Assembly (NCBI RefSeq): GCF_947500835.1
Contig: NZ_CANMTQ010000002.1
Location: 248,001-312,000 of the forward strand
From: an uncultured Halomonas sp.
GTDB lineage: Bacteria; Pseudomonadota; Gammaproteobacteria; Pseudomonadales; Halomonadaceae
Reading direction: 5' to 3'
DNA: 64,000 nt
Part shown: piece by piece, positions 8,533 through 18,132 of the stretch
How the letters are laid out: the number at the start of each line of letters is the position of its first letter
Position numbering within the stretch: position 1 is the first letter of the stretch
Program-made: the position numbers and the translations under genes
Notes under the pieces: model-generated
The model's input: the letters and a program-made list of their open reading frames with translations, nothing else
Database searches by the model: none
Told to the model about the DNA's origin: nothing

Positions 8533-9417
8533 ATGAAAAACATTCCAACGGATCTCTTGAGAACCTTTGTCACCATCAAGGACTTGGGCGGCTTTACCAG
8601 TGCGGGGGAGCTACTGGGAAGATCCCAGCCCGCCATCAGCCTGCAAGTAAAAAAGCTCGAAGAAATACTCGATACACGGCTTTTTCTGCGCGGTACCAAT
8701 CTGGCGCTCACTGCCGACGGCGAGTACCTGTATGCCTCAGCCAAGCAAATGCTCGAGATCAACGATGAAATAATTCACAAGATCAAGGGTGAGGGTGTCT
8801 CAGGGAAGGTTCGAATCGGAATACCTAACGATTTCGAGCTTGCGTTTCTGACCAAGGTGCTCCGAAGCTTCACTAAAATTTATCCTAATATTGCAGTCGA
8901 GGTGGACTGCGACATCAGCAAAGCCATTCAGCAGCGCTATCAACAGCACTTTTACGATATTGTGCTGATCATGGAAAAGGTCAAAGAAAACGAGCAACGC
9001 GACCGGCGAGATTATCGCATTGAGCCTCTGGAATGGGTCATGGCACGCAATTATCTGCTGTCACATGAAGAGAGCATCCCCGTGGTCGGCTATCCTCAGG
9101 GATGCGTCTATCGCAGTATTACTGAAGAAGCTCTAAACGCTCATGACAAGCCGCATAGGATGGTTTATACCAGTCCGAGTCTGTTAGGACTGCTTTCGGC
9201 GGTAGAGGCCGGGTTAGGTATCACCGTCATGGCACGCTCCACCATTCCCGCTCAGCTGACAAGCCTGGAACAAAGCGCACAGCTGCCAAAACTAGACGAT
9301 GTCTGTATCGGCGTCTATTACGAGAATGAGCGCTTGGGCGCTGCTGCCCACCGCGCTCTGGACTTCATTAGGACAGGCATCGCCAATCTGGAACAGAGCC
9401 GATACGAGACCCTATGA
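8533..9417 (+). CDS. LysR family transcriptional regulator
   Basis: This 294-residue protein has the LysR architecture: an N-terminal winged helix-turn-helix at about residues 5-62 (LRTFVTIKDLGGFTSAGELL, then RSQPAISLQVKKLEE) and a periplasmic-binding-protein-like effector domain from about residue 90. The start at 8533 follows a G-rich ribosome binding site (gggggg). It is divergent from the SSS symporter pair, the usual arrangement for a LysR activator of a transport operon, and convergent with the creatininase gene. The transporter is the more likely target, but the creatinine operon cannot be excluded. Confidence 0.9.
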   Translation: MKNIPTDLLRTFVTIKDLGGFTSAGELLGRSQPAISLQVKKLEEILDTRLFLRGTNLALTADGEYLYASAKQMLEINDEIIHKIKGEGVSGKVRIGIPNDFELAFLTKVLRSFTKIYPNIAVEVDCDISKAIQQRYQQHFYDIVLIMEKVKENEQRDRRDYRIEPLEWVMARNYLLSHEESIPVVGYPQGCVYRSITEEALNAHDKPHRMVYTSPSLLGLLSAVEAGLGITVMARSTIPAQLTSLEQSAQLPKLDDVCIGVYYENERLGAAAHRALDFIRTGIANLEQSRYETL

Positions 9418-9452
9418 TTGACGATGCCTTATTAACGACAGCTACTCGGTCT

Positions 9453-10211
9453 TCATTTCAGTTGCCCTGAAATGCCTTCGATGCACTCATCCAGTATCCA
9501 GCGCCCTTTTTCTGCCGTTGCGTCCACCGGCGACGACAGGGTGCCACTTTCGGCCACCCAGCTCGGATCCGAAGGGAACACATCAAAAGGCGGGAACGTG
9601 GCGGGCTCGACATGTACCGCCTTGTCCATATCCACGAGCTCCGGATGAAGCTCGAGCATGATGGAGGTTTCCAGAATGCCGCCATGCTCCACGGCCCAGC
9701 CGGTGAATCCATCGGGAAACACCTTGGCAATGGTTTTTTCGCTTATGAAGTCCCAGTAGGAAAGCAGGTAGACCTTCACTTTCAGATTGCGTAGCTCGCA
9801 GTGCTTGACCAGCTTGTCCGCCGCTTCGCACAGGAACATGGAGTTCTCGAAATGGCCATTGATCAGGACGAACTCACGATTGCCGTGATTCACATAGGCC
9901 AGCAGTACGTCATAGACGTACTGTTCGAGAGAGCTTCCCGAGACACAGGTCGTGCCCGGGAAGAAGTTGCCGCCACCGGATTTAACCTGAGACTTGTAGC
10001 CATAGCTGATGGCCGGCGCCACCAGCATGTTGTCACTTTTTTGTGCCACCTGTTCGCCAATATGACTGGGTATCAGCACGTCCGGATTGAGGGACATGTG
10101 CGGGCCATGCTGCTCGATCGCGCCGATCGGCAGAATGATCCGACACTGTCCTTTTTCGGTCCTGTCCTTGTAGGACACCCAGTCCATGTTTTCGATTTTG
10201 ACATTTTTCAT
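9453..10211 (-). CDS. Creatininase (creatinine amidohydrolase)
   Basis: This 252-residue cytoplasmic metalloenzyme should interconvert creatinine and creatine. Metal-ligand and active-site motifs of Pseudomonas creatininase are visible: GAIEQHGPH followed by the Asp of NPDVLIP, then NGHFEN (His-x-Glu), a Trp in SYWDF, and GWAVEHGG with the catalytic His. The start is the ATG at 10211 behind AAGGA; a longer frame to 10337 overlaps the carrier gene and has no homologous sequence. It is the last gene of a creatinase-BCCT-creatininase operon, so assignment to creatinine rather than to another amidohydrolase of this family is strong. Confidence 0.88.
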   Translation of the reverse strand: MKNVKIENMDWVSYKDRTEKGQCRIILPIGAIEQHGPHMSLNPDVLIPSHIGEQVAQKSDNMLVAPAISYGYKSQVKSGGGNFFPGTTCVSGSSLEQYVYDVLLAYVNHGNREFVLINGHFENSMFLCEAADKLVKHCELRNLKVKVYLLSYWDFISEKTIAKVFPDGFTGWAVEHGGILETSIMLELHPELVDMDKAVHVEPATFPPFDVFPSDPSWVAESGTLSSPVDATAEKGRWILDECIEGISGQLK

Positions 10212-10236
10212 TTCGCTATCCTTGTTGCCAGTGACA

Positions 10237-11970
10237 TCATGACCGCGAGGTCGCACCTGCCGGGGCTGCGTCGCTCGGCGCTGCGCATACTTCGCCATCG
10301 GCATCCGTGTGCAGCTTGACGTTGGGGTCCGGGTCATTGATCGCCCGTTCCAGCTGCTTGGTCGAGCGATCTCTTTTCAAGAGTCGCCTGATCATGTTGG
10401 CGATCATGAGCATGATGACAATGGAGAAGGGGAACGCCCCAATGATGGTACCGGTCTGCACCGTATCGACCACGGTGGTGCCGCCCACGGTCAGCAATAG
10501 GGTCGCGACTGCGGCAATACTGGCCACCAGGACCACGCGAAACCAAGCGCCCGACTTTTTCGGCGACGACACGAAGTCCGCCAGGGCGTAGGTGCCGGCA
10601 TCCAGGGAAGTGACATAGTAAGTTGCCACCAGCACGGTTGAGACCACCAGGAGAAGGCTACCGATGATCGGTATCGACTGCAGCATGGCGAACAGACCAC
10701 TGGCAACATCTTCGTTCACCGCAGCCGAGATGCCACGGGCGGACTGATCGTCGTAGAAAAGGGCGGCGGAACCCAGTACCCCTATCCACACCATGACGAT
10801 CAACGAAGGAATGACCGTTACCCCGATCACGAATTCACGAAGCGTACGTCCGCGGGAAATACGGGCGATGAAACCCGCCACGAAAGGTGAGAAGGCAATG
10901 ACCCAACACCAGATGAACACGGTCCACCAGCCATTCCAGCTGTCCTGCCAGGAGGCCAGCGGCTCAGCGGTACTCGGCGCATCCGTCCAGAAGCTCATGG
11001 CCACGAAATTGGTGAAAAAGGAGCCAAATGTCTGGGTGATGTTGGAAATAATGAATAGCGTCGGGCCAAACACGAAGACCGCAGCAACCAGAACGACACT
11101 GAGTATCGAGTTGGTCTCGCTGATCACCCGCATGCCCTTGCCGATACCGAAAAAGGCGGAGATTGCAGTGAGGGTCCCCAAAGCAATAATGACAACCATC
11201 CAAACAACAGGCGTCGAGGCAATCCCGGTGAAGGAGGTGAGTCCGGAGCTGAACTGAAGCGCCGCAAAGCCGAAGGACGTGGCCAGACCCAGTATCGTGG
11301 CCATGATAGCCAGCAATTCCACCACGACACCGGCGCCGCCTTGGGCCCACTTTGGAAGGATATCAACTGTCGCCTCGCGAAAGGTCAGGGTCTTGCCCAG
11401 ATTATGATGCGAATAGGCAAGACACACGGCCACGACACAATACATGGCCCAAGCAGTGAATCCCCAGTGGAAATATGCCCAGACAAGGCCACCCTCAGCG
11501 ACGTTGCCTGCCGTCGACTGGATGACCGGGCTTTCATCGCGAAGCATGATCGGTTCCGCCACCGACCAGAAAATCAGCCCGATGCCCTGACCGCAGGCAA
11601 ACAGCATCGAGTACCAGGCAAAATTGCCAAATTCCTTTTCTGCTTTCGGGCCCCCCAGGCGAACCCTCGCCCCGACCTTGCTGAACACCAGCCAGGCGCA
11701 GACCGCCACGGCAAAAAGCGAATACAGGATGAACATCCAGGTAAACCCACCGGTGACAAAGCTTCGCATATCGAAAATGACCGAAGCCACGCCGTCGGGG
11801 TTGATCAGCACCGTCGCGATGAGGGCGATGATTGCAATGGGTGGGGCAAGCTGAATGACCAGCCGCCCAACGGGCGGAAGATCCTTGCCCGTAAATCGGG
11901 GAACCTCTACGCCTCCGGGGGGCTGCGTGTTCCCCGCAGACGTCTTCTGCTCTGTGCTGTTGTTCGACAT
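10237..11970 (-). CDS. BCCT family transporter in the creatinine operon
   Basis: This carrier of about 577 residues has the BCCT fold, with CGQGIGLIFWSVAEPIM near residue 125 and ISRGRTLREF near 375. Hydrophilic N- and C-terminal tails probably lie in the cytoplasm. It sits between creatinase and creatininase, all on the same strand, so its substrate is likely creatine or creatinine. That is inference from context, because the family is best known for betaine, choline and carnitine. I prefer the ATG at 11970 over the ATG at 11976, because GGAGAG directly abuts the earlier codon. Confidence 0.9.
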   Translation of the reverse strand: MSNNSTEQKTSAGNTQPPGGVEVPRFTGKDLPPVGRLVIQLAPPIAIIALIATVLINPDGVASVIFDMRSFVTGGFTWMFILYSLFAVAVCAWLVFSKVGARVRLGGPKAEKEFGNFAWYSMLFACGQGIGLIFWSVAEPIMLRDESPVIQSTAGNVAEGGLVWAYFHWGFTAWAMYCVVAVCLAYSHHNLGKTLTFREATVDILPKWAQGGAGVVVELLAIMATILGLATSFGFAALQFSSGLTSFTGIASTPVVWMVVIIALGTLTAISAFFGIGKGMRVISETNSILSVVLVAAVFVFGPTLFIISNITQTFGSFFTNFVAMSFWTDAPSTAEPLASWQDSWNGWWTVFIWCWVIAFSPFVAGFIARISRGRTLREFVIGVTVIPSLIVMVWIGVLGSAALFYDDQSARGISAAVNEDVASGLFAMLQSIPIIGSLLLVVSTVLVATYYVTSLDAGTYALADFVSSPKKSGAWFRVVLVASIAAVATLLLTVGGTTVVDTVQTGTIIGAFPFSIVIMLMIANMIRRLLKRDRSTKQLERAINDPDPNVKLHTDADGEVCAAPSDAAPAGATSRS

Positions 11971-12078
11971 TGTCATCTCTCCATACGAGTTTTCGCATTG
12001 GTTGCGAAAACGCTCCGGTTGTTTTTTTAATGGAGCACACGAAAAAGGGGAGCTATTGCCCCCCCGTTTCCGTTTTGC

Positions 12079-13287
12079 TTACTTGATGATGTTGTGTTCC
12101 GGCCCATAGGGGAAGCCGGTGATGTTCTCGGTCTTGTCCTCGTGGATCACCAGGATGTCATGCTCACGATAGCCACCGGCGCCAGGCTGGCCTTCCGGAA
12201 TCATGATCATCGGCTCCATGGAGACGACCATGTTGGGCTCGAGAACCGTTTCGATGTCTTCGCGCAGCTCGAGACCGGCTTCGCGGCCGTAGTAGTGGCT
12301 CAGGGTGCCGAAGGAGTGGCCGTAACCGAAGGTGCGGTACTTGAGCAGATCGTGTTCGGCGAAGATCTCGTTGAGCTCATGAGCGATATCGCAGCAGCGC
12401 ACGCCAGGCTTGATGAGCTCTTGCCCCCGCTCATGAACCTTGCAGTTGACTTCCCACATACGCAAGTGCTCATCCGAGGCATGCTCGCAGAACAGAGTAC
12501 GCTCGAGTGCCGTGTAGTAGCCGGCAATCATGGGGAAGGTGTTCAGGCTCAGGATGTCACCGGGCTGCACCTTGCGACTGGTTACCGGGTTGTGGGCGCC
12601 GTCGGTATTGATACCGGACTGGAACCATACCCAGGTATCCATCAGCTCGCCATGGGGAAAGCGCTTGGCAATCTCGCGTACCATGGCCTGGGTACCCGCC
12701 AAAGCGACTTCGTACTCCGGCACGCCAGCCTTGATCGCGTCGCGTATCGCTTCACCGCCCACGTCCGCCACCTGTGCGCCGTTGCGGATCAGATCGATTT
12801 CTTCGGAGGACTTGAGCATGCGCATCTTCATGGTGGGCACGCCGATGTCGATGAACTCGACGCCACCCAAGGCATCCTTCATCTTCTGCTGGTTCTGCAG
12901 GGTCAGGTGGTCGTACTCCACGCCGACACGCTTGCTGTTTCCACAGAGCTGCTTGATGGCTTTGAAGAAGTTATCCTTCTGCCAGTCGGTATAGACGATA
13001 TTGTCGCCTAACCGATTACGCCGATAAGGCTGTCCACCATCGATGTTGGCGGTAACCGTGGTGAACTTGTCCTGGGTCACGACCAGGCCGTAGTCACGAC
13101 CGAACTTGCAGTAAACGAAATCGCTGAAGTAGTTGATGTTGTGATAAGAGGTAAAGACCGCCGCATCGATCTGCTGGTCGGCCATGTACTTCCTGAGCTT
13201 GTCGAGACGGCTTTTCATTTCACCATCGGAGAACGTAGGGGTGACTTTTTCTCCGTTGGGAATCTCGATAAGTGATGGCAACTGCAT
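12079..13287 (-). CDS. Creatinase (creatine amidinohydrolase)
   Basis: This 402-residue protein hydrolyses creatine to sarcosine and urea. It has the pita-bread fold of M24 proteins without a metal requirement. Length and sequence follow Pseudomonas putida creatinase closely. Shared stretches include TSYHNINY, MDTWVWFQSGINTDGAHN, YGHSFGTLSHYYGREAG (catalytic His region) and MVVSMEPM (Glu region near residue 358). AAGGAG precedes the ATG. It is the first gene of the creatinine operon. Urease and sarcosine oxidation genes are not in the window, so downstream steps must be encoded elsewhere. Confidence 0.95.
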   Translation of the reverse strand: MQLPSLIEIPNGEKVTPTFSDGEMKSRLDKLRKYMADQQIDAAVFTSYHNINYFSDFVYCKFGRDYGLVVTQDKFTTVTANIDGGQPYRRNRLGDNIVYTDWQKDNFFKAIKQLCGNSKRVGVEYDHLTLQNQQKMKDALGGVEFIDIGVPTMKMRMLKSSEEIDLIRNGAQVADVGGEAIRDAIKAGVPEYEVALAGTQAMVREIAKRFPHGELMDTWVWFQSGINTDGAHNPVTSRKVQPGDILSLNTFPMIAGYYTALERTLFCEHASDEHLRMWEVNCKVHERGQELIKPGVRCCDIAHELNEIFAEHDLLKYRTFGYGHSFGTLSHYYGREAGLELREDIETVLEPNMVVSMEPMIMIPEGQPGAGGYREHDILVIHEDKTENITGFPYGPEHNIIK

Positions 13288-13421
13288 GGCATGCTCCTTG
13301 CGTTGTTGTGTTGGTTTCCATCCTGACTATCGACAGCGGCCGCTCAAAGGGCAAATGACTAGCGTAAATGCACTCATTGCACCTGCAAATAACTCACTAA
13401 AAAAACTAACGTTTCAGCCGC

Positions 13422-15194
13422 TTAAGTCGCATGCGAGTATTTGCAGGTAGACTTCTGAGTACGACACCAGGCCATCAGTTCATCGGCGCTTCGTGGCGGC
13501 AGGTAGAAATAGCCCTGGCCTTGATCGCAGCCCATTTGCGCCAGCAAGGCAGCCTGTTCGCGAGTCTCGATGCCTTCCGCCACAACCAGGCAGCCACTGC
13601 CGTGAGCAAGACTCAGAATCATGCTTACCAATCGTTGATCGTCGGCGTTCTCTACCAGACCTTCCACGAAAGCACGATCGATCTTGAGTACCGATATCGG
13701 CAGCGTCTTGAGATACGCAAGAGACGAGTAACCGGTACCGAAATCATCGATGGCGATACGTACGCCGGATTGGGACAACCTCAGCAGCTGAATCCGGGCA
13801 GTCTCCACATCCACCATCAGATCGGACTCGGTGACTTCAAGGGAAAGATGTTCATGGGATAAACCATGATCGGCCAGCAACGCTAGTAGACGATCGGCAA
13901 AACCGGTCTGCACCAGTTGCCGTACGGATACATTGACGGCGACATCGAAGGCATTCTCGAGCAACCCCTGGGTATACCAACTCGCCGCCTGAATGATAGC
14001 TGCCTCCAGCGCCCATTCCCCTATGCCAAGGATGTCTCCGGAGGCCTCGGCGAGAGGAATGAACTCCTCCGGAGACATCCATCCCAGGCAGGGATGATAC
14101 CAACGCAACAAGACCTCGACCCCTTGGACGCAGCCGCTTGCAAGGGATACCTTGGGTTGATAAGTGAGTGAAAACTCACCCCGGGATACCGCCCCATGGA
14201 GTGCCTGCTGCATACTGAGCTGTTTTTGCTGGGCTGCCTCGAGCTCTCGGGTATAGCGTTGTATCGGCGATTTGCCCTGGCGCGGGAGCGCCAGTACCGC
14301 CATTTGCACCAGCCGTTCCGGCTCTCCGCCAAGGCCGTGATGAAGCCCGATGCGCGCCTTGAGTGGCAGCAGCAGTTCACCAACCCGATGATCCGCATGC
14401 ACAAGGGCATGTATCTTTTGAGCCAGTTGCTTCAAGACCAGATCATCCGGCACATCCGCCCAGACGATCAACAGCTCGCTGCCGGCCCATAAACCGAGAT
14501 AGTGCTCCTCATCGAGGTGACGTTGCAGCGCATCCCCCAGCTCCCAGAGCAGCGCCTCGCTAACGCTGTAACCATGTAGCCGAATGATGTCGTCCAGGCT
14601 GTCCAACGCGATGAACAACAGCCCGATCGAACGCCCGGATCGTACAAGGGTGTCGAGATGTTGCAGCAGTGCGCGTCGATTGGGCAGACCGGTAACAGGA
14701 TCGGAGTGCGACTGATATTCCAGCTGTCGGGTACGTTCGGCCACCATCAGCTCGAGCACTTCCGCCTCCCGATCGCGCAATTGATAACGATGTTGCACCG
14801 ACAACACATTGTTCAGTCGCTGAATGACCTCATCGTGCTTCAAGGGTTTGCTCAAGAAGTCCCGCACCCCCATGCTCAAGGCCCGCTGGCGGGTCTGATC
14901 ATCGATCTGTGCCGTCAGTACGATGACCGCGGGCATCTGCTCATCAAACTGCGCACCGAGCTGCTCGAGTACCTGAAAACCATCCAGATAAGGCATCCGA
15001 ATATCCAGTAAAATCAGATCGGGAGGCCGTTGCTGGCAGTACTCAAGCACTTTGCGTGAATCACTCAATCCTACTATGTTCTCGAAGCCGTGGTCTTCGA
15101 GCAGCGTTTCCAGCAGCTCCACGTTAACCGGCTGATCGTCCACGATCAGTACGCGCTTGCTGATGAGTTCTTCCTGACAGTTGAATAATTTCAT
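13422..15194 (-). CDS. Response regulator with degenerate GGDEF and EAL domains (c-di-GMP phosphodiesterase)
   Basis: This 590-residue protein has three modules: a receiver domain at ~13-130 with the phospho-acceptor in LILLDIRMP, a GGDEF-fold domain at ~160-310, and an EAL domain at ~330-585. The GGDEF signature is replaced by AGSEL, so cyclase activity is unlikely and the domain may be regulatory. The EAL domain keeps its expected catalytic residues: EVLLRW in place of EALLRW, NVS, EVTES, DDFGTGYSSL, LKID and VAEGIET. It should therefore hydrolyse c-di-GMP when phosphorylated. Its start overlaps the stop of the hybrid kinase gene by 4 bp, marking that kinase as the probable partner. Confidence 0.9.
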   Translation of the reverse strand: MKLFNCQEELISKRVLIVDDQPVNVELLETLLEDHGFENIVGLSDSRKVLEYCQQRPPDLILLDIRMPYLDGFQVLEQLGAQFDEQMPAVIVLTAQIDDQTRQRALSMGVRDFLSKPLKHDEVIQRLNNVLSVQHRYQLRDREAEVLELMVAERTRQLEYQSHSDPVTGLPNRRALLQHLDTLVRSGRSIGLLFIALDSLDDIIRLHGYSVSEALLWELGDALQRHLDEEHYLGLWAGSELLIVWADVPDDLVLKQLAQKIHALVHADHRVGELLLPLKARIGLHHGLGGEPERLVQMAVLALPRQGKSPIQRYTRELEAAQQKQLSMQQALHGAVSRGEFSLTYQPKVSLASGCVQGVEVLLRWYHPCLGWMSPEEFIPLAEASGDILGIGEWALEAAIIQAASWYTQGLLENAFDVAVNVSVRQLVQTGFADRLLALLADHGLSHEHLSLEVTESDLMVDVETARIQLLRLSQSGVRIAIDDFGTGYSSLAYLKTLPISVLKIDRAFVEGLVENADDQRLVSMILSLAHGSGCLVVAEGIETREQAALLAQMGCDQGQGYFYLPPRSADELMAWCRTQKSTCKYSHAT

Positions 15195-17776
15195 GGTATT
15201 GACAGACTTTCTGGCAGCGCCTTCGAAATCGCGTCGAGCAGCGCCACGATATCGAGAGGTTTGGTCAAGAAATCCGTGAACTCACTAGCAGTATCACGGT
15301 AGGCGTCGCGCTGCATGGCGTTGGCCGACAACCCGATGATCGGCAGGTCGGTAAAGCGTGAATCCTGGCGTAACCGGTTCAAGGCTTGGTAACCATCGAT
15401 ACCGGGCAGATGAATGTCCATCAAAATCAAGTCGATAGGCTGATATTGCAACAGTTCGATGCCGGCCTCGGCGCTCGCAGTGCCATGCAGCTCGAGCAGT
15501 GGGTAATCGATGAAGATGTCTTCCATGAGGCGTTGATTGGCAGGATTGTCTTCGACATACAGTACTTGCCAAGGACGTTGGCCGTGGGATCTTAAAACAG
15601 TGCGACTGGCGCCCTTTGCAATACCTGAGACCGCTTCATTCTTCAGGGCCAGCGGCAGTTCGAACCAAAACTTGCTGCCCTGCCCCTGGCGACTGGCGAC
15701 ACCAATGGTCCCGTTCATACGCTCGACCAGCTTCTTGGTCAGGGAAAGGCCGATACCGGTGCCTTCGATGGCGCCGTGCTCCGCACCCAGTCGATTGAAC
15801 GGCTGGAAGAGTTCGGCATGGCGGTCCATGGGAATGCCCGGCCCGGTATCACTGACAATCACGCGCAGGGTCTCCTGCCGAGGGCGGCAGTGTATATGCA
15901 CGAGTCCCGGGCGCGAATTGTACTTGATGGCATTGGAAAGCAGATTGAGCAGCACCTGCTTGAGACGGGTGTAATCGGCGCGCACCCTTAAATCCTCGGT
16001 GCATTCGTCAAACTCGATCGTGACATCGCTCTGGCTGGCTGTTGCAGCGAGGGTTTCGACAACGTCCTGAATTACCACCTGAAGTGAGACGGCTTCGAGA
16101 GAAAGCGGCAGCCGCCCTGCTTCGATTTGTGATAGATCAAGCACTTCGTTGATCAGGTTCAGCAGGTGATGGCCGCTTTTTTCGACATGGGCCACCTGTC
16201 GCCGTTGACGCTCATCCAGGGGCGATCGACGACTGTTCAACAGCAGTTGCGCGAACCCCAGAATGGCGTTCAAAGGCGTGCGCAGCTCATGACTCATGCC
16301 GGAAAGAAACTCGCTCTTGGCCTGACTGGCCCGCTCCGCCTCATCCCGAGCATGAGCCAGTTCTTGCATCACCTGTTCTCGTTCGGCGAACTGACGATAG
16401 AGATTGATCAATAGCGCGCAAGTCGCCGTAAAGGGTTTCAATCGTTCCAGCAGCGCCTCATCGTAGCCTTGATGGCCATTGGCAATGCCGTACATGCCGA
16501 TCAACGTCTCACCATCGTAGATGGGTACGCCCAGATAGTTGTGCAAATGCGGGTTGTCTGGCGGAAAACCGCCCTGTTTGGGCCGACTGTAGAGATCATC
16601 CGTCATGACCGTTTCGCCCTGGGCGAATACGCGCCCCAGCAGGCTCTCTGGATTGGACAGCAGTACGTCACCGCTGCGCAGCCCTTGCATCAGCACTCGT
16701 GACTCTTCATCCCAGATCAGATCGGTGATCGCATGAATTCTCAAGGAAGGGGTGCCCTGTTGATCGATCACCTCGCCGATCAGGCCATAATCGCTCAGGG
16801 TCAGCTTGCGCAGTGCCTGGAGTAGAAAATCCCACAGTTGCTCACCGGACATCAGCGCCTGATAATCGGTGATACCCTGGTGCAATACCTTGAGCAGCAA
16901 GGCCTGACGATGCTCCTCGGTAATATCATGGGCCACGGACACCACGCCGCGCACATCGCCATACTCATCGATCAAGGGTGAAATGGTGATCTCGAATTGT
17001 CGGTTCTTGATGGGTGGTAACAGCACGCTGCGCGACTCGTGGTGTTCGATGACTTCCCGCTCACCCTGTTCAAGCCGCTCCACAACTTCTGGCGGAAAGT
17101 AATCACTCAGGCGCACCTGCCCCAACAGATCCTCTATCCCTGCCTTTTCATCCACCAGTTCGAAGCTTGCGCGATTGGCCGCCAGAAAATCACCGCTGCG
17201 ATTACGCACATAGATGGGTTCGCGGCAGCTATCAAAAACATTGTAATACAGCATCGAGAGCTTGCGACTACGTGCCTCTTCCTGTGCTTTCCAATGACAT
17301 TTGGCGTGTAGTCGCAAAAGCTCCTCTGCCTGCTGAGCCAGCCCGCGCAACAAACGCCAGGCGCGGTCATCGAAGTCCCGGGGATCATTGTCCAGAAGGC
17401 ATAGTGCGCCTACCGGGCGAGATCCTTGCAGATAGAGCGGGTAACCGGCAAAGAAGCGAACCTGAGGAATCCGATAGAGGGGAAAATCACTTTCGGTGAC
17501 AGGCAGATTGCGCGTATCTTCGATAAGTCGTGGCGCATTGCCATCAACAACGAAGCGACACAGCGCCGTGCTGGCACAGGCTGTCAGCTCCAAATCCGAT
17601 CGAGGATTCACCCAATTGAAATCCGCATCCTCCAGGAAAAGTAATGCCGAGGATGCATCAAAGATATCGCTGGCCAGGGTAGAGAGGTGCTCGAAATTGA
17701 TATTTCCTTGCTCCAGGAACGGCCACGTCCACTCTTGAGGCTGAGTTTCCTCAACCGAGTTCTCGAAACCACCCAT
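15191..17776 (-). CDS. Hybrid sensor histidine kinase (GAF-PAS-GAF-HisKA-HATPase-REC)
   Basis: This protein of about 861 residues carries an N-terminal GAF-like domain (to ~170), a PAS domain (~185-300), a second GAF domain (~310-470), a coiled region, the HisKA box with the phospho-His in GMSHELRTPLNAI (~505), a HATPase with TGPGIP and GTGIGLSLTKKL, and a C-terminal receiver with LILMDIHLPG. No membrane helix is visible, so it should sense a cytoplasmic cue. I chose the start MGGFENS, preceded by AGGGGAG; an in-frame ATG lies 12 codons upstream. It is cotranscribed with the GGDEF/EAL response regulator, so the pair probably links the cue to c-di-GMP level. Confidence 0.9.
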   Translation of the reverse strand: MGGFENSVEETQPQEWTWPFLEQGNINFEHLSTLASDIFDASSALLFLEDADFNWVNPRSDLELTACASTALCRFVVDGNAPRLIEDTRNLPVTESDFPLYRIPQVRFFAGYPLYLQGSRPVGALCLLDNDPRDFDDRAWRLLRGLAQQAEELLRLHAKCHWKAQEEARSRKLSMLYYNVFDSCREPIYVRNRSGDFLAANRASFELVDEKAGIEDLLGQVRLSDYFPPEVVERLEQGEREVIEHHESRSVLLPPIKNRQFEITISPLIDEYGDVRGVVSVAHDITEEHRQALLLKVLHQGITDYQALMSGEQLWDFLLQALRKLTLSDYGLIGEVIDQQGTPSLRIHAITDLIWDEESRVLMQGLRSGDVLLSNPESLLGRVFAQGETVMTDDLYSRPKQGGFPPDNPHLHNYLGVPIYDGETLIGMYGIANGHQGYDEALLERLKPFTATCALLINLYRQFAEREQVMQELAHARDEAERASQAKSEFLSGMSHELRTPLNAILGFAQLLLNSRRSPLDERQRRQVAHVEKSGHHLLNLINEVLDLSQIEAGRLPLSLEAVSLQVVIQDVVETLAATASQSDVTIEFDECTEDLRVRADYTRLKQVLLNLLSNAIKYNSRPGLVHIHCRPRQETLRVIVSDTGPGIPMDRHAELFQPFNRLGAEHGAIEGTGIGLSLTKKLVERMNGTIGVASRQGQGSKFWFELPLALKNEAVSGIAKGASRTVLRSHGQRPWQVLYVEDNPANQRLMEDIFIDYPLLELHGTASAEAGIELLQYQPIDLILMDIHLPGIDGYQALNRLRQDSRFTDLPIIGLSANAMQRDAYRDTASEFTDFLTKPLDIVALLDAISKALPESLSIP

Positions 17777-18132
17777 GACCCACTCCCCTGTATCAGTACA
17801 GCGCACTGACATGCTTACTTAGAGGCATTATAATTTTTAATTAACAACTTCTATGCCATCACAAACAAACTCTAGCGTGTTATGCCTCCTCCGATAAGTG
17901 GTTTCTCTGAGTAAAGCTCAATATTGGACGCTTGTGGGCTTTCTTTTGAAAATTTTGCCTAGTACACGTCGAATAGAGTCGTGATTAGCACGTCTCACCT
18001 TCGGCCAGCTGGGTTGCAAAAAGCGCTCTTAAACAGCTTTATGGGGGGATTGGCGATGGTCGTCCATAAATAGCGCTCTCTTGTATCGTGATCGTTCTAA
18101 GCCGATATTGTCGTAGTTTCAAACTCGATGAG
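17777..18132. other. Intergenic stretch without a recognisable gene
   Basis: About 355 bases separate the start of the hybrid kinase from the remnant of the M24 gene. The kinase-proximal part is AT-rich and probably holds its promoter. I see no coding frame with homology and no repeat. Confidence 0.5.

Noticed and set aside
12031..12078. G/C-run hairpin between creatinase and the BCCT gene as a terminator
   Set aside because: Only four or five pairs of a G run with a C run next to a short T run on the minus strand; too weak to list, though an attenuator is possible.
12094..13011. 305-codon plus-strand frame opposite creatinase
   Set aside because: Antisense shadow; creatinase matches its family over the full length.
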